Of a stretch of DNA of 64,000 bases, positions 53,323 through 61,955 are shown piece after piece. The notes beneath the pieces were generated by a model. It worked only from the letters and a program-made list of their open reading frames with translations. It made no database searches and was not told where the DNA came from. Position 1 is the first letter of the stretch. The number at the start of each line of letters is the position of its first letter. The position numbers and the translations under genes were made by a program. The stretch is from positions 992,001 through 1,056,000 of the forward strand of contig NZ_CP081848.1 in the NCBI RefSeq assembly GCF_018982885.2. Direction: 5' to 3'. The DNA is from Polymorphobacter megasporae. Its GTDB lineage: Bacteria; Pseudomonadota; Alphaproteobacteria; Sphingomonadales; Sphingomonadaceae.

Positions 53323-54342
53323 ATGACCGGATCCGCGGAGCGGAGGCTGGACGACTCGCAACTCGTTCGGACGGCGCTGCGGATCGATGATCCCGGATCG
53401 GTCGCCGGCTACACGCGGGACCGTTCGGATCCGACGCAGGCTCCGCAGATCGTCGCGGAATACGATCTCACTCCGCCTGGTGGCCGTCGGTCTTCGCCGG
53501 AGGGGCCCTGGTTCTGGTGCTCCCACTGTCAGAAGGAGAACCACTGGCGAGGCCTCCTGGTAGGCGGCGCGGAAGGGAGGCGCCACTCGATCGGGCACGA
53601 ATGCGCTGCGGCTCATTATGGCTTCAGCTACGCAAGTGCCGCGAAAGCGTTCGCGGACGAACTCAAGCGGAAGGGCGCTTTGGCACGGCTCGGCCGCATC
53701 ATCGCTTCAGCCCCGTCGATCGAAACCGGCATCGCTTCGATCCTCAAATCGGAAGGTCTGAAGGCGCTCGACCTGAAGCGGCAGGAAATCCAGCAGGCGT
53801 CTCCGCCCATGGCGGCACTACTATCCGCCGCGGCGCTGTCGGATGCTGCACTCGTCGAGGACGTGACCGTCCCTGATCCTGAGGCGGAAGCGAAGTTCAC
53901 AAGGCGTGAGGGGAGCCGTCCCGAACGTCCGTTCACCAAAGTCGAGCGGCGTTCGCTGGGCCGGCTGCAAGGAGCCTGGCTCCTTCGAACCCAGGATGAC
54001 TGCCGGGACCGGCTTCTGATGCTCAGGAGAGCGATGACAGCGGCCGTCGAACTTGATCTCCTCGACACCAACTCCGCTTCTACCTCACGCATCGTGGCGG
54101 TAGTCCGCGGGGTCGAGCAGGCACACGTGTCCGCGCGTGAAGCATTGAGGGGGGCGCGGTCGGTGGCGGAATTCTTCCATCATGAGAATGTCGTCCGAAT
54201 GTCGAGGTGGAGCGAGTCCAAGCCTTGGGCGATCCGACGGACTCAGGGCGGCCTCGCCATTGGCGATCGCGATGGACGCGCATCGCTCGTCGCAGCGCTT
54301 ATTCCGATCGAGGTCTCCGAACTACCTCCGATTGCCGAATGA
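53323..54342 (+). CDS. unknown protein with a Cys/His cluster
   Basis: A 339-residue soluble protein. Near residue 66 WFWCSHCQKENHWRG is followed by RRHSIGHECAAAHYG; the CxxC plus H-x-C-x4-H spacing suggests a structural zinc site. A long charged helical region with LKRKGALARLGRIIASAPSI follows, and the C-terminus is beta-like (AIRRTQGGLAIGDRDG). I do not recognise the family. It starts 43 bases after the DUF2235 gene on the same strand and precedes the small TIR operon, so a common functional context is possible. Confidence 0.65.
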   Translation: MTGSAERRLDDSQLVRTALRIDDPGSVAGYTRDRSDPTQAPQIVAEYDLTPPGGRRSSPEGPWFWCSHCQKENHWRGLLVGGAEGRRHSIGHECAAAHYGFSYASAAKAFADELKRKGALARLGRIIASAPSIETGIASILKSEGLKALDLKRQEIQQASPPMAALLSAAALSDAALVEDVTVPDPEAEAKFTRREGSRPERPFTKVERRSLGRLQGAWLLRTQDDCRDRLLMLRRAMTAAVELDLLDTNSASTSRIVAVVRGVEQAHVSAREALRGARSVAEFFHHENVVRMSRWSESKPWAIRRTQGGLAIGDRDGRASLVAALIPIEVSELPPIAE

Positions 54343-54501
54343 CGCGCTGAACGGGATGGGGGATGGGCTCCAGCAAGTCATCGGCTGAATTGTGATTTTT
54401 CTCGCGTCGCACCGTAGTGACAGTCAGGCCCATTGCGCGACGTCTCGCCATCCAGACGACGCGACGCTATCCTGTTCGGCCGCAACCGGAGGAAGACGTC
54501 G

Positions 54502-54669
54502 ATGCCAAGGCTGTCGGACGATGCGTACCACAAGCTCGATCCGTTCGTCCTGACCGTCCTCGAGCGGGTGCGGACCGGAGCCTGTTCCGTCGATGACGGA
54601 CACCTCGATGTGATGCATACGCATACGGCACTCGATGCAGGCAACCTTCAGGAGGTATACCGAGGATGA
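54502..54669 (+). CDS. 55-residue unknown protein, first gene of TIR operon
   Basis: An acidic small protein, MPRLSDDAYHKLDPFVLTVL then ERVRTGACSVDDGHLDVMHT, with a GGAGGAAG ribosome site 7 bases before the ATG. That site argues against the longer frame from 54433. Its stop overlaps the ATG of a 29-codon frame (ATGA). No family is recognised. Confidence 0.5.
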   Translation: MPRLSDDAYHKLDPFVLTVLERVRTGACSVDDGHLDVMHTHTALDAGNLQEVYRG

Positions 54670-54755
54670 CGTCGCTGCTTGAGAAATGGCAGTCTTCTCC
54701 GCTGGAAGCCCGAAGCCCCGGAAAGCCCACCGAGATTGAGCCCGCACGCTCGTGA
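54666..54755 (+). CDS. 29-codon linking ORF
   Basis: MTSLLEKWQSSPLEARSPGK and PTEIEPARS, starting in an ATGA overlap with the 55-codon gene and ending in a GTGA overlap with the next gene. It is either a genuine micro-protein or a translational bridge that couples its neighbours. Confidence 0.4.
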   Translation: MTSLLEKWQSSPLEARSPGKPTEIEPARS

Positions 54756-55270
54756 TCGACGATCTCAGCGACCTCGCGGCGCGGCTCGGTAGGCATCTAG
54801 CCGAGCAGTGCGTTGACGGCCTGCCGGGGCATTTCGGCGACGAGATCCTGACTGAGTTCCCAGCCGAGAACCGGTCGTCGATCGGTTTGGCCCTCGCCGA
54901 ACTGAAGGCTGCGGGCTTTGTCGTTCTGACCCCCCTGATGGGGCCGTCTCTGCCACGGATCTTGACGACATACGAGCTATTCGCTGCCACGGATGCGGCG
55001 ATCACCGGACAAGACCCGACTTCGGACGCGGCATTGCTCGCTGCGATGCTGGCTGACGATCCCGAACTCGGCCACGTGCCGGCGCTGGAAGCCAGGTCGG
55101 GGTGGACACGTCGACGGCTCAATCCCGCCCTGGGACTGCTACTTCCCTTGTTTCACAGCGGTCGCAAGCGGGAGACCGTGCAGAACATGTATCCGACTCT
55201 CGGGTTCCTCATCGGCAACGACGAGATTCTCAAGCTGCGCCGGTTCGCCAGGGAGCACGCCCGACGATGA
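54752..55270 (+). CDS. stand-alone tandem winged-helix-like protein, companion of the TIR protein
   Basis: A 172-residue protein (GTG start in a GTGA overlap): LAARLGRHLAEQCVDGLPGH, SSIGLALAELKAAGFVVLTP, SGWTRRRLNPALGLLLPLFH, ending KLRRFAREHARR. The pattern corresponds segment by segment to the C-terminal 170 residues of the downstream TIR protein (IGRYL..., IAILDLLDAGFLW..., LGWEPRRMNSAVCYLQQAG..., LRFARLHS), with low sequence identity. Each looks like two winged-helix units. It may bind DNA or the TIR protein. No named family is recognised. Confidence 0.6.
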   Translation: MIDDLSDLAARLGRHLAEQCVDGLPGHFGDEILTEFPAENRSSIGLALAELKAAGFVVLTPLMGPSLPRILTTYELFAATDAAITGQDPTSDAALLAAMLADDPELGHVPALEARSGWTRRRLNPALGLLLPLFHSGRKRETVQNMYPTLGFLIGNDEILKLRRFAREHARR

Positions 55271-55345
55271 GATCGACGCATTGGCACGCGCCTTCGATCC
55301 GGCCGACCTGGCGCCTGACCTGATGGAAAGCGCGTGTAGTTCCGC

Positions 55346-56494
55346 ATGTCGGATGTCGGGGACTGGGCTATCGGTGCGGGTGTCCCCATCGTCGATATCG
55401 CCGCCGAGCGACACGCGGACGTGCTCGTCGATCGAGTGCGCGACGGCAACTTCGCTCTACCGACGTCGGCGTCTCCATGCGCTGATCCCGTCCTATCGCG
55501 CATTGCGTTTCAGGCCCGGACGCCTGTGACGGCTAGCGGGCTCCCCGCCCGACCGCGGGTCTATCTAGCGCATGCCAGCGAAGACAAGGACGTTGTGCGC
55601 CTGATCGCGCGTCATCTGATCGGGAGCGGGATAGACGTCTGGTTCGATGAATGGGAAATTCAACCCGGGGACAGCTTGCGCCAAAAGATGGAGCATGGCC
55701 TGGCTACGATGACCCATTTCGTCGTCGTGCTCACGCCCATCTCGATCACGAAGCCGTGGGTAGCGAGAGAAATCGACGTCGGCTTCGTCGGCCTGGTCGG
55801 AGGAGCCAACAGGATGATCCCGCTCCGTGTCGGAGTGGAGATCGCAGACCTCCCGCCGTTTCTCGCGACGCTGCTGTGCGAACGCTTCGATCCTCTCAGC
55901 AAGGCGGACGGAGACGCGCTCGTCGCGCGGCTGTACGGTGTCAGTCGCAAACCACCGTTAGGGCCGGCCCCCGAGTTCATGCGCACTCCTCCTGCCGACC
56001 TGGCGGCGTGGTCACCCGCCGCCGTCGAGATCGGACGCTACCTCGTCACCACGAGTCAACACGCCATGCCGCAGGACCCTATAGTGTCGGTGGAACAACT
56101 CGTCGCCGCGACTGGCATGGCGCAGGTAGAGATCCGGATCGCGATCCTCGACCTCTTGGATGCCGGTTTCCTTTGGGAGGGCGGCATTCCGGGCCACGTG
56201 GCGGCAGAAGGACCGCTGTTCGTAGACTTCGATGAAGTCTTCATGCCATTCAGCCCGGCCGCGGACGCCCGGGTCGTCGCCAACAGGATGGTTTCGACCG
56301 CAAAAAACCTGATGGAAACGCAGACTCTAGCGGTGGAGCTCGGCTGGGAGCCACGCCGAATGAACAGCGCCGTCTGCTACCTGCAGCAGGCGGGCGTCAT
56401 ATCCACCCGTCGGGCACTCGCATCAGCTCCTTGGCGGGTAGTCCACCTTCTCAGCACGGATCGAACGCTGCGATTCGCGAGATTGCACTCATAG
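55346..56494 (+). CDS. TIR-domain protein with tandem winged-helix-like C-terminus
   Basis: A 382-residue protein. A poorly defined N-terminus (1-68) is followed by a TIR domain (about 70-200): RPRVYLAHASEDKDVVRLIA, GIDVWFDEWEIQPGDSLRQK, TPISITKPWVAREID. The Glu in DEWEIQPGDS (about 104) is the catalytic NAD-hydrolysing position of bacterial TIR enzymes. The C-terminal 170 residues resemble the protein encoded at 54752-55270. The ATG at 55346 lacks a ribosome site. An alternative frame at 55263-55330 (DDEIDALARAFDPADLAPDL) also looks coding, so the true start or a frameshift is unresolved. Confidence 0.75.
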   Translation: MSDVGDWAIGAGVPIVDIAAERHADVLVDRVRDGNFALPTSASPCADPVLSRIAFQARTPVTASGLPARPRVYLAHASEDKDVVRLIARHLIGSGIDVWFDEWEIQPGDSLRQKMEHGLATMTHFVVVLTPISITKPWVAREIDVGFVGLVGGANRMIPLRVGVEIADLPPFLATLLCERFDPLSKADGDALVARLYGVSRKPPLGPAPEFMRTPPADLAAWSPAAVEIGRYLVTTSQHAMPQDPIVSVEQLVAATGMAQVEIRIAILDLLDAGFLWEGGIPGHVAAEGPLFVDFDEVFMPFSPAADARVVANRMVSTAKNLMETQTLAVELGWEPRRMNSAVCYLQQAGVISTRRALASAPWRVVHLLSTDRTLRFARLHS

Positions 56495-56749
56495 CTATGG
56501 CAACAGGCGAACCTGCGCCCGTAGCTGCCGAACCAATGGGGCAGATCTGATCCTGCGTAGTCGACGAGCGCCAGGCCCGCTCGCGGCGCCGACATCGATA
56601 GCGTCGATACCGGTGCGGACATCCCTGGCTGATCACGGTGTCCGCAAGCGCATCTGCCGTGGACCGCGAACATCCCGGAAGTGCAAATCGGTCCTATCGC
56701 TGACGACGTCGCCAGCGTCCCTCATCAGGTCGGAAACGCGACGACGGCA

Positions 56750-57154
56750 TCAGGGAAGTCGTTCCATGGCCATGGCCGCCGCCTCGTCGATGCGGGCGAT
56801 GCGCCGCCCCAGCCAGCGAAACCCGAAATAGCATCCGACGGCCATCGCCACCGATAGCCATGCACCGCCGTCCAAAAGGCCGCGGCCCAGAGTCAATCCA
56901 ATGTATGCAGCCAAGGCGAACTTCACGCCGAGAACCGCGACCATAACTTGGAGCACGCGCATCATCCCCGCGCGGCCGTTCCGCATGCCGATGGGCAAAA
57001 ACATCAAGATCAGCATCGCAAGTGCCGCCCACCCGGGCGCGTTGCCGCCGAACCGGACGCCGACGAATATCTCGACGGCAATGAAGGCAAGCAGCGCAAG
57101 ACAGCCGCGTGGGCCGAGGAAGAGGCCGAGAAGAGCGCCCAGGATTTGCACCAA
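56750..57154 (-). CDS. small membrane protein of unknown function
   Basis: A 134-residue protein with four hydrophobic helices: LGALLGLFLGPRGCLALLAF, WAALAMLILMFLPIG, MVAVLGVKFALAAYIGL, WLSVAMAVGCYFGFRWLG. The cytoplasmic tail is charged (RRIARIDEAAAMAMERLP). It starts at a TTG or the adjacent GTG after a GGAG. No family recognised. It follows the secreted-protein gene at 57217 on the same strand by 62 bases. Confidence 0.6.
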   Translation of the reverse strand: MVQILGALLGLFLGPRGCLALLAFIAVEIFVGVRFGGNAPGWAALAMLILMFLPIGMRNGRAGMMRVLQVMVAVLGVKFALAAYIGLTLGRGLLDGGAWLSVAMAVGCYFGFRWLGRRIARIDEAAAMAMERLP

Positions 57155-57216
57155 AGTCTCCGCTGAGAGCTGTGAAAGATATCGGGCCGCTGGCGAGAAT
57201 GCGGCTCGCCGTTACT

Positions 57217-58050
57217 TCAGAATTTTGGCTTCGTCGCAGCGGCCGCGGCCGCAGCGGCACCTGCAGCATCGATGCGTCGATCAAGGTCGATCCGCGCGCG
57301 ATCGCCACCGGTGAGCTTGACCCGCTCCTCGTGGTCGTCGGTTTTGACCATGAACCACGGACCGTCATCGCAACTGGGAAAGCCGCGCGAGCACCATTTG
57401 GCGAACATGTCGTTGTTGCCGATCTGAGCCTGCGGCGGCTTGCCGTATTTCGCGACGACTGCATCGAGGAAGGACTTCGGCGTGTTCCCCTTCGACGATG
57501 TGATCAGCATCACGGTCGACAGCTGCGGACCGGCCTCCGTCGGCAGGAAGTCGACGTAATACTTTTCGCCTCCCTGGCCGTAAAGCAGCACTTCGGAAAC
57601 GACGGTCGGTCCGTTCGGCCTCGGCCGTCCCAGACGAAGCGCCGCCGACCTCGCCACGCTCAGCTTGAAGTCGGCACCGCGGGTGCCCAGCCGATCGGGA
57701 TCGAACGGCACCATGTGACTGCCGTCGCTGGCCATGAGGTGCTCGGCAGCGGCCACCTGCTGCACCTCGACTGGGGACATGCCGAGCCTGAACCCGGAGA
57801 CGTCATAGGTGCGGAGGTCGCCCCTCACGAGTGGCCTCGACGCGAGGCCCGGATCGGCGGCCGTCGTCGCCAGGCCGGCCTGTGGGTGGTCGGCCGGCAG
57901 GTCGGCCACGTTGGTCGTCTGGCTTACGGCCGATCTCGACGGAGTGCCCACAGACGTCGCCAGATTCGCCGGTCCGACCGGCCGAGCGGACATCGGCACG
58001 CTCGCGGCGACCATGACGATGACAGCCGCCGTCTTCCGAATACGTCGCAT
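57217..58050 (-). CDS. secreted protein of unknown function
   Basis: A 277-residue exported protein with signal peptide MRRIRKTAAVIVMVAASVPM...SA and a GGAGGAACG ribosome site. A low-complexity linker is followed by a folded domain with YDVSGFRLGMSPVEVQQVAA and FLPTEAGPQLSTVMLITSSK, then CSRGFPSCDDGPWFMVK with a likely disulfide. It ends in an Ala-rich run (AAGAAAAAAAATKPKF). The GFRLGMSPVEV phrase is common in periplasmic proteins of unknown role. Confidence 0.65.
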   Translation of the reverse strand: MRRIRKTAAVIVMVAASVPMSARPVGPANLATSVGTPSRSAVSQTTNVADLPADHPQAGLATTAADPGLASRPLVRGDLRTYDVSGFRLGMSPVEVQQVAAAEHLMASDGSHMVPFDPDRLGTRGADFKLSVARSAALRLGRPRPNGPTVVSEVLLYGQGGEKYYVDFLPTEAGPQLSTVMLITSSKGNTPKSFLDAVVAKYGKPPQAQIGNNDMFAKWCSRGFPSCDDGPWFMVKTDDHEERVKLTGGDRARIDLDRRIDAAGAAAAAAAATKPKF

Positions 58051-58169
58051 CGTTCCTCCTCGGATGCGTCAGGGTCGATTGTCCCCGGCCGCGCAATGGA
58101 CTTACACCAGCGTTAATATGTTGCCTATAGCAGGTGGATTAAAATTCGCTTGCGTCGCCGTTTCCCGCG

Positions 58170-58433
58170 ATGCGCACGAGAGACGTAGTCGCTTGGAATC
58201 TGCGGTCGATCCGAACCGGGAGAGGTCTGTCGCAGGAGGCTCTCGCTGACGAGAGCGGGGTGAACCGCTCCTTCGTCAGTGACATCGAACGGGCCGCGGT
58301 CTCGGTTTCGGTCGACATCCTCGATAGGATCGCAATGGCCTTGGGCGTCGATCTGGTCACACTGGTCACGCCACCGGCAGTTGGATCGTCACCGCCGCGG
58401 CCGCTCACCAGCGGGCGCAAACCCCGCGGATAG
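58170..58433 (+). CDS. XRE-family HTH regulator
   Basis: An 87-residue single-domain DNA-binding protein: NLRSIRTGRGLSQEALADES and GVNRSFVSDIERAAVSVSVD form the Cro/C1-type HTH (residues 9-62), followed by a short Pro-rich tail. It is divergent from the secreted-protein gene at 57217-58050 and convergent with the unknown gene at 58479. No ribosome site is evident. Target unknown. Confidence 0.8.
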   Translation: MRTRDVVAWNLRSIRTGRGLSQEALADESGVNRSFVSDIERAAVSVSVDILDRIAMALGVDLVTLVTPPAVGSSPPRPLTSGRKPRG

Positions 58434-58478
58434 CATCCACGACGCTGCGTGAGATGCGACCGCAGTCCGGCTTGTGGC

Positions 58479-59141
58479 TCAGCGGTCGTCTTCGGGCTCG
58501 GTGGTCGTCGATACGACTGGCATCGGTGATCCGTTGGCAACTGCGTCGAGCTGTGCCGCCAGGCTGACGCATTCGCGATAGACTTCGGCCTCCCTCCAAT
58601 AGACGGACGTGTGCACGCCACCCCCGGGATGGTCCCGGAGCGACGGACGGCGCTCGACGGCGGTCTGGCACGACGATCGACCAGGCACCTCGTCCGAGAT
58701 CTGGTCGCACTCAAAGCCGAACCACCATGCCGGCGGTGCATCAGGCGTCGGCGGCCTGCGCCAGACGCTCCTGGCGATCGGCCGGCGGTGTTCGCAAGCC
58801 TGTGCATAAGACACCCCGCCATGGACGATCAGAGCGGCATCACGCGGAAGGGCATCGGCTTCGTAGCCAAACAAAGGATGCTCCGGTTCGACGGCGACGT
58901 AGCCGCAGAGATGGCCGTGGCGCGACCGGCGAATGATGCACGCCATGCCCGTCGCCGGGTCGGTCCAGGCTATCTTGTCGGCCTCGCCGTCCCAGGGGCC
59001 CGGCACACCCGGCCTGACCTCGGGGACATGGAAGACCGTCAGCGAGACGACCTCGACCGAACCGAAGCGGCGAGCGGTGCCGTCGATCTCGATCCGTGCC
59101 GATGCGACCGCGGACGGGTCGCCATTCCTCTCGTCGGTCAT
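58479..59141 (-). CDS. conserved unknown protein of accessory segments
   Basis: A 220-residue soluble protein starting MTDERNGDPSAVASARIEID. The phrases MACIIRRSRHGHLCGYVAVE, PEHPLFGYEAD, VHGGVSYAQACEH and AWWFGFECDQISD, and the C-terminal VYRECVSLAAQLDAVA, identify a family that I associate with plasmid, phage and integrative-element genes, with no known function. An in-frame extension to 59201 is possible but lacks family similarity. Confidence 0.7.
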   Translation of the reverse strand: MTDERNGDPSAVASARIEIDGTARRFGSVEVVSLTVFHVPEVRPGVPGPWDGEADKIAWTDPATGMACIIRRSRHGHLCGYVAVEPEHPLFGYEADALPRDAALIVHGGVSYAQACEHRRPIARSVWRRPPTPDAPPAWWFGFECDQISDEVPGRSSCQTAVERRPSLRDHPGGGVHTSVYWREAEVYRECVSLAAQLDAVANGSPMPVVSTTTEPEDDR

Positions 59142-59215
59142 GGTTGAATCCTCGCGTTGATGTGATGCGTCGAAGGAATTCCGCGACGATGATCGCGGCA
59201 TTCATCGCGGGTTGA

Positions 59216-60220
59216 TCAGAGGTAGCGGTCCCTGGCGGTCACCTCGGTGAGCCGCGGACCCATGGCGCGGGCGCGGCGGTCAATCCCGTAGACGTTCGCG
59301 GCGAGCCAGAATTCCTCGGCGGTCAGTTCGGCCCCCGGGATCTCCTTCCACCAGAGACGGACGTCGGGGTCCCAGCGGTAGCGACGAAGCCGGAGCGCGT
59401 CCTTGACGCCGATGTCGGCCCCGATCGCCTCGACCTTCACCGAAGGGCAGGCGGCGCTCTCGATCAGCTCGGCGAGCGCCGTCCGGCCATCTGCCATGGG
59501 GTGCGACAGCAGCGTGACAAGCGCATCGACGTCGGTCCCGGCCCGATGACCGTCGTGAAACCAGCCCGCCTGCGCCAAAAGCCATCCGAGTGATCGGCCG
59601 TCGAAGCCGGAGGCCGCCCAGTCGATCTCGGCGCAGCTGCACGCCCAGGCCAGTCCGCCGGCGTCGGGAAGACGCCTTTCGACGAATCCCCTGTCAAAGC
59701 GTGCGTTGTGGGCAATCACGAGGTCGGCCGATTTAAGTAGATCGGTGGCCGCGTCGTCGTCGATCATCCGGCCGACGAGATCGGCGTCGGTCAGCCCCGT
59801 CAGCCGCGCGACCTCGTCGGACAGGGCCCGGCCGGGATCCTCGCGCCATGAACGAAGGCGGTCGATCTTCAGGATGCGTCCGTCTCGGTCGTAGCGAATG
59901 CGCCGGACGGCCAACTCGATGATGACGTCGGTGGCCGGGTCGAGGCCCGTCGTCTCGCAGTCGAGGACGACGCCGACGGACGTCGAGGGTGGCCCGGCCT
60001 CGAGCGCGACGGATCCGACGACGTCATCGCGATCTAGCCGTCCCACGGGGCCAGTCATCTCGCGGTCGGTCATGACGCTGGAACGGGGTTCGTCCGCATC
60101 CACGCGCCGGGCCTGACCGTCGGGAAGCCTCAGGCGACGCAGAACGCGGAAGTCTTCGGGAACGTCATGCATCCCACGCAGGGGACAAGGGAGAGTGCAG
60201 TCGCCCATCTTGATCTCCAT
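59216..60220 (-). CDS. DnaQ-like 3'-5' exonuclease
   Basis: A 334-residue protein with a DEDDh exonuclease domain at about residues 80-250. Exo I is in GVVLDCETTGLDPATDVIIE, Exo II in LVIAHNARFDRGFVERRL and Exo III in HRAGTDVDALVTLL. It resembles the epsilon proofreading fold, but the 80-residue N-terminus and the C-terminal RRYRWDPDVRLWWKEIPG region point to a stand-alone accessory nuclease. The latter motif is shared with other exonuclease-like proteins acting on DNA. The start (60220, or ATG 60208) is uncertain. Confidence 0.82.
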   Translation of the reverse strand: MEIKMGDCTLPCPLRGMHDVPEDFRVLRRLRLPDGQARRVDADEPRSSVMTDREMTGPVGRLDRDDVVGSVALEAGPPSTSVGVVLDCETTGLDPATDVIIELAVRRIRYDRDGRILKIDRLRSWREDPGRALSDEVARLTGLTDADLVGRMIDDDAATDLLKSADLVIAHNARFDRGFVERRLPDAGGLAWACSCAEIDWAASGFDGRSLGWLLAQAGWFHDGHRAGTDVDALVTLLSHPMADGRTALAELIESAACPSVKVEAIGADIGVKDALRLRRYRWDPDVRLWWKEIPGAELTAEEFWLAANVYGIDRRARAMGPRLTEVTARDRYL

Positions 60221-60301
60221 TGGTCTGGGGCCGCCGATGCGGCGTCATTCCCGGCCGGCGGCCGGGACGGTCAGCGGTCGTCGAGGCTCGGGCGCCGACG
60301 A

Positions 60302-61039
60302 TCACATGTCGAAGCGCTGCTCGAGGTTGAGGTCGAGACCGGCGGCGATAGGTGATGACGGATCGGCGGCCACGTCGCGGAGCATCTCGGCCAGCAGCGG
60401 AGAAACCAGTGCAGCGACGGGACCGCCGCCGCTGCGGAAGCCCGAGACGATCGTGGCCTCGGCGGCCAGGGCCGCGCCGAAGCGGCGGCGGAGTCGACCG
60501 TCGATCTCTCGGGCAGTGCAGGCGAGGGATGCGTGGAACGCGTGAACGATTACCCCATCGCCGACGTGGGCGATCGTAGCGGTATAGAGACGGAGATCCC
60601 CTGGCCTCAGGTCGGTTCCCACCGCCTCCTCCCGCTCCTCGGCGTAGTCGATGTCCTCGTCGGCGAAGTCGTGGACGTCGTGACCGTCGTCGTCGGAGCC
60701 GCCGCTGAGAAGTTCGTCGATGTCGGCCGGTTCGGCGTCGAGACCGATCGACAGCCCATGGAGCAGCGAGGCACGGAGGAAGTTTCGCTCCTCGAGACAC
60801 GCGGTCAACGCGGAGGCACCTTCGAACAGACGCCGCGGCGCCAACATCCAGGCGACGGGGTCCACATCCGCCCCCTCACGCTGGAACCTGGCCGCGGCTT
60901 CCGCGGCGACCATCGCCATGCGGCAGAGTCCGCGCCCGGTCGTAACAACGGATTGATCCGACGGGAGATCGTGGCTGGTTGGGTCCTCGTAGGCGATTGG
61001 CGTAAAGGCGGTCGCGGTGTCGCGAAGTTGCAATGTCAT
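60302..61039 (-). CDS. unknown protein
   Basis: A 245-residue acidic protein starting MTLQLRDTATAFTPIAYEDP with an AGGAAG ribosome site. FLRASLLHGLSIGLDAEPAD and an Asp/Glu-rich linker (SDDDGHDVHDFADEDIDYAE) separate two helical/beta regions. The tail reads PIAAGLDLNLEQRFDM. The frame is open to 61384, but the extra N-terminus overlaps the divergent ArsR gene and is rejected. No family is recognised. It lies upstream of the exonuclease gene on the same strand. Confidence 0.6.
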   Translation of the reverse strand: MTLQLRDTATAFTPIAYEDPTSHDLPSDQSVVTTGRGLCRMAMVAAEAAARFQREGADVDPVAWMLAPRRLFEGASALTACLEERNFLRASLLHGLSIGLDAEPADIDELLSGGSDDDGHDVHDFADEDIDYAEEREEAVGTDLRPGDLRLYTATIAHVGDGVIVHAFHASLACTAREIDGRLRRRFGAALAAEATIVSGFRSGGGPVAALVSPLLAEMLRDVAADPSSPIAAGLDLNLEQRFDM

Positions 61040-61202
61040 CGGCGGCTTCCTCATTTTTGTCGGGCATCTCGGCCCAGGCGATGCGGTCGGGTCGTGACCG
61101 CAACGCCCCTTACATGGGAGCCGAACACTACATGTCAACGCTTCCAGAAGCGTCGAAATGTAAATTCGTTGTCTTTTCTTTTCTGTCTGATATTCCGGAA
61201 TG

Positions 61203-61529
61203 ATGGAAACGAAGTGGTTGATCGAGGCGGCGAGCGCGATCGCGCAGTCGACGCGGATGCGGGTCGTCGAATCATTGGCGGCGGAAGGGCCCGCCGGGCT
61301 CCCCGCCGGGGAACTCGCCGCGCTTGTCGGCACCCCGCCCAACACGATGTCGACCCATCTGGCGATCCTCGCCCGCGCCGGCATGGTCGCGTCCGACCGC
61401 GAGGGAAAGGTTGTCCGTTATCGACTCCTTCCCGACATTCTTCGCGCGATGGCCGAGCAACTGACGTCGATCGCCGACGCCGCAGTCGTCGTCACCTCGG
61501 ACCTCTCCAAGGCCGTGCCAGCCGTCTGA
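61203..61529 (+). CDS. ArsR-family HTH regulator
   Basis: A 108-residue winged-helix repressor: AASAIAQSTRMRVVESLAAE, ELAALVGTPPNTMSTHLAIL, GMVASDREGKVVRYRLLPDI. The metal-binding cysteines of ArsR/SmtB are absent, so it is a non-metal or differently triggered member, similar to regulators that head ars and similar operons. It is divergent from the unknown gene at 60302-61039. An ATG at 61200 immediately precedes it as an alternative start. Confidence 0.85.
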   Translation: METKWLIEAASAIAQSTRMRVVESLAAEGPAGLPAGELAALVGTPPNTMSTHLAILARAGMVASDREGKVVRYRLLPDILRAMAEQLTSIADAAVVVTSDLSKAVPAV

Positions 61530-61955
61530 TCCCGAGGGTCTTCGTCAGTCGCCGGCTGATGCCGCTAAGGATGCGAGCCAGTGCCAGCCCTTGGTGTCAA
61601 CGACGAAGGCAAAGCAGTAGTCGGCAATGTCATGCCTGAGGGGCCGACGCGCCGGCGGATGACTGCCCCACCTCTCACCCGATCACCGCTGGGCGCGGCG
61701 TCGATCCCTTGAAGATCGGAGCCCGTCGCGGCCGGAGCGGGTCCGTGACAGCAGGCTGCTAGGGGGACGACCATCACATAAGTCGGTGTAGGAAATGCCG
61801 TAACGATCGGCAGGACAGTGACGCCGGTAATGCCCTGCTATTCGACCCGGTAGTGAGCCTTAAGCAGGATCAAACGGCCGCAGAGATCGACTTCGACGAC
61901 CGCGAACTTCATCTTACCCGCTTACGGCAGACGAAGTCAGCCCGTAAGGGGCGGA
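61530..61955. other. intergenic stretch after the ArsR gene
   Basis: No convincing gene. A minus-strand frame at 61565-61777 has a lipoprotein-like start (MMVVPLAACCHGPAPAATGS) but no ribosome site or family. Possibly the remains of whatever the ArsR protein once controlled. Confidence 0.3.
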
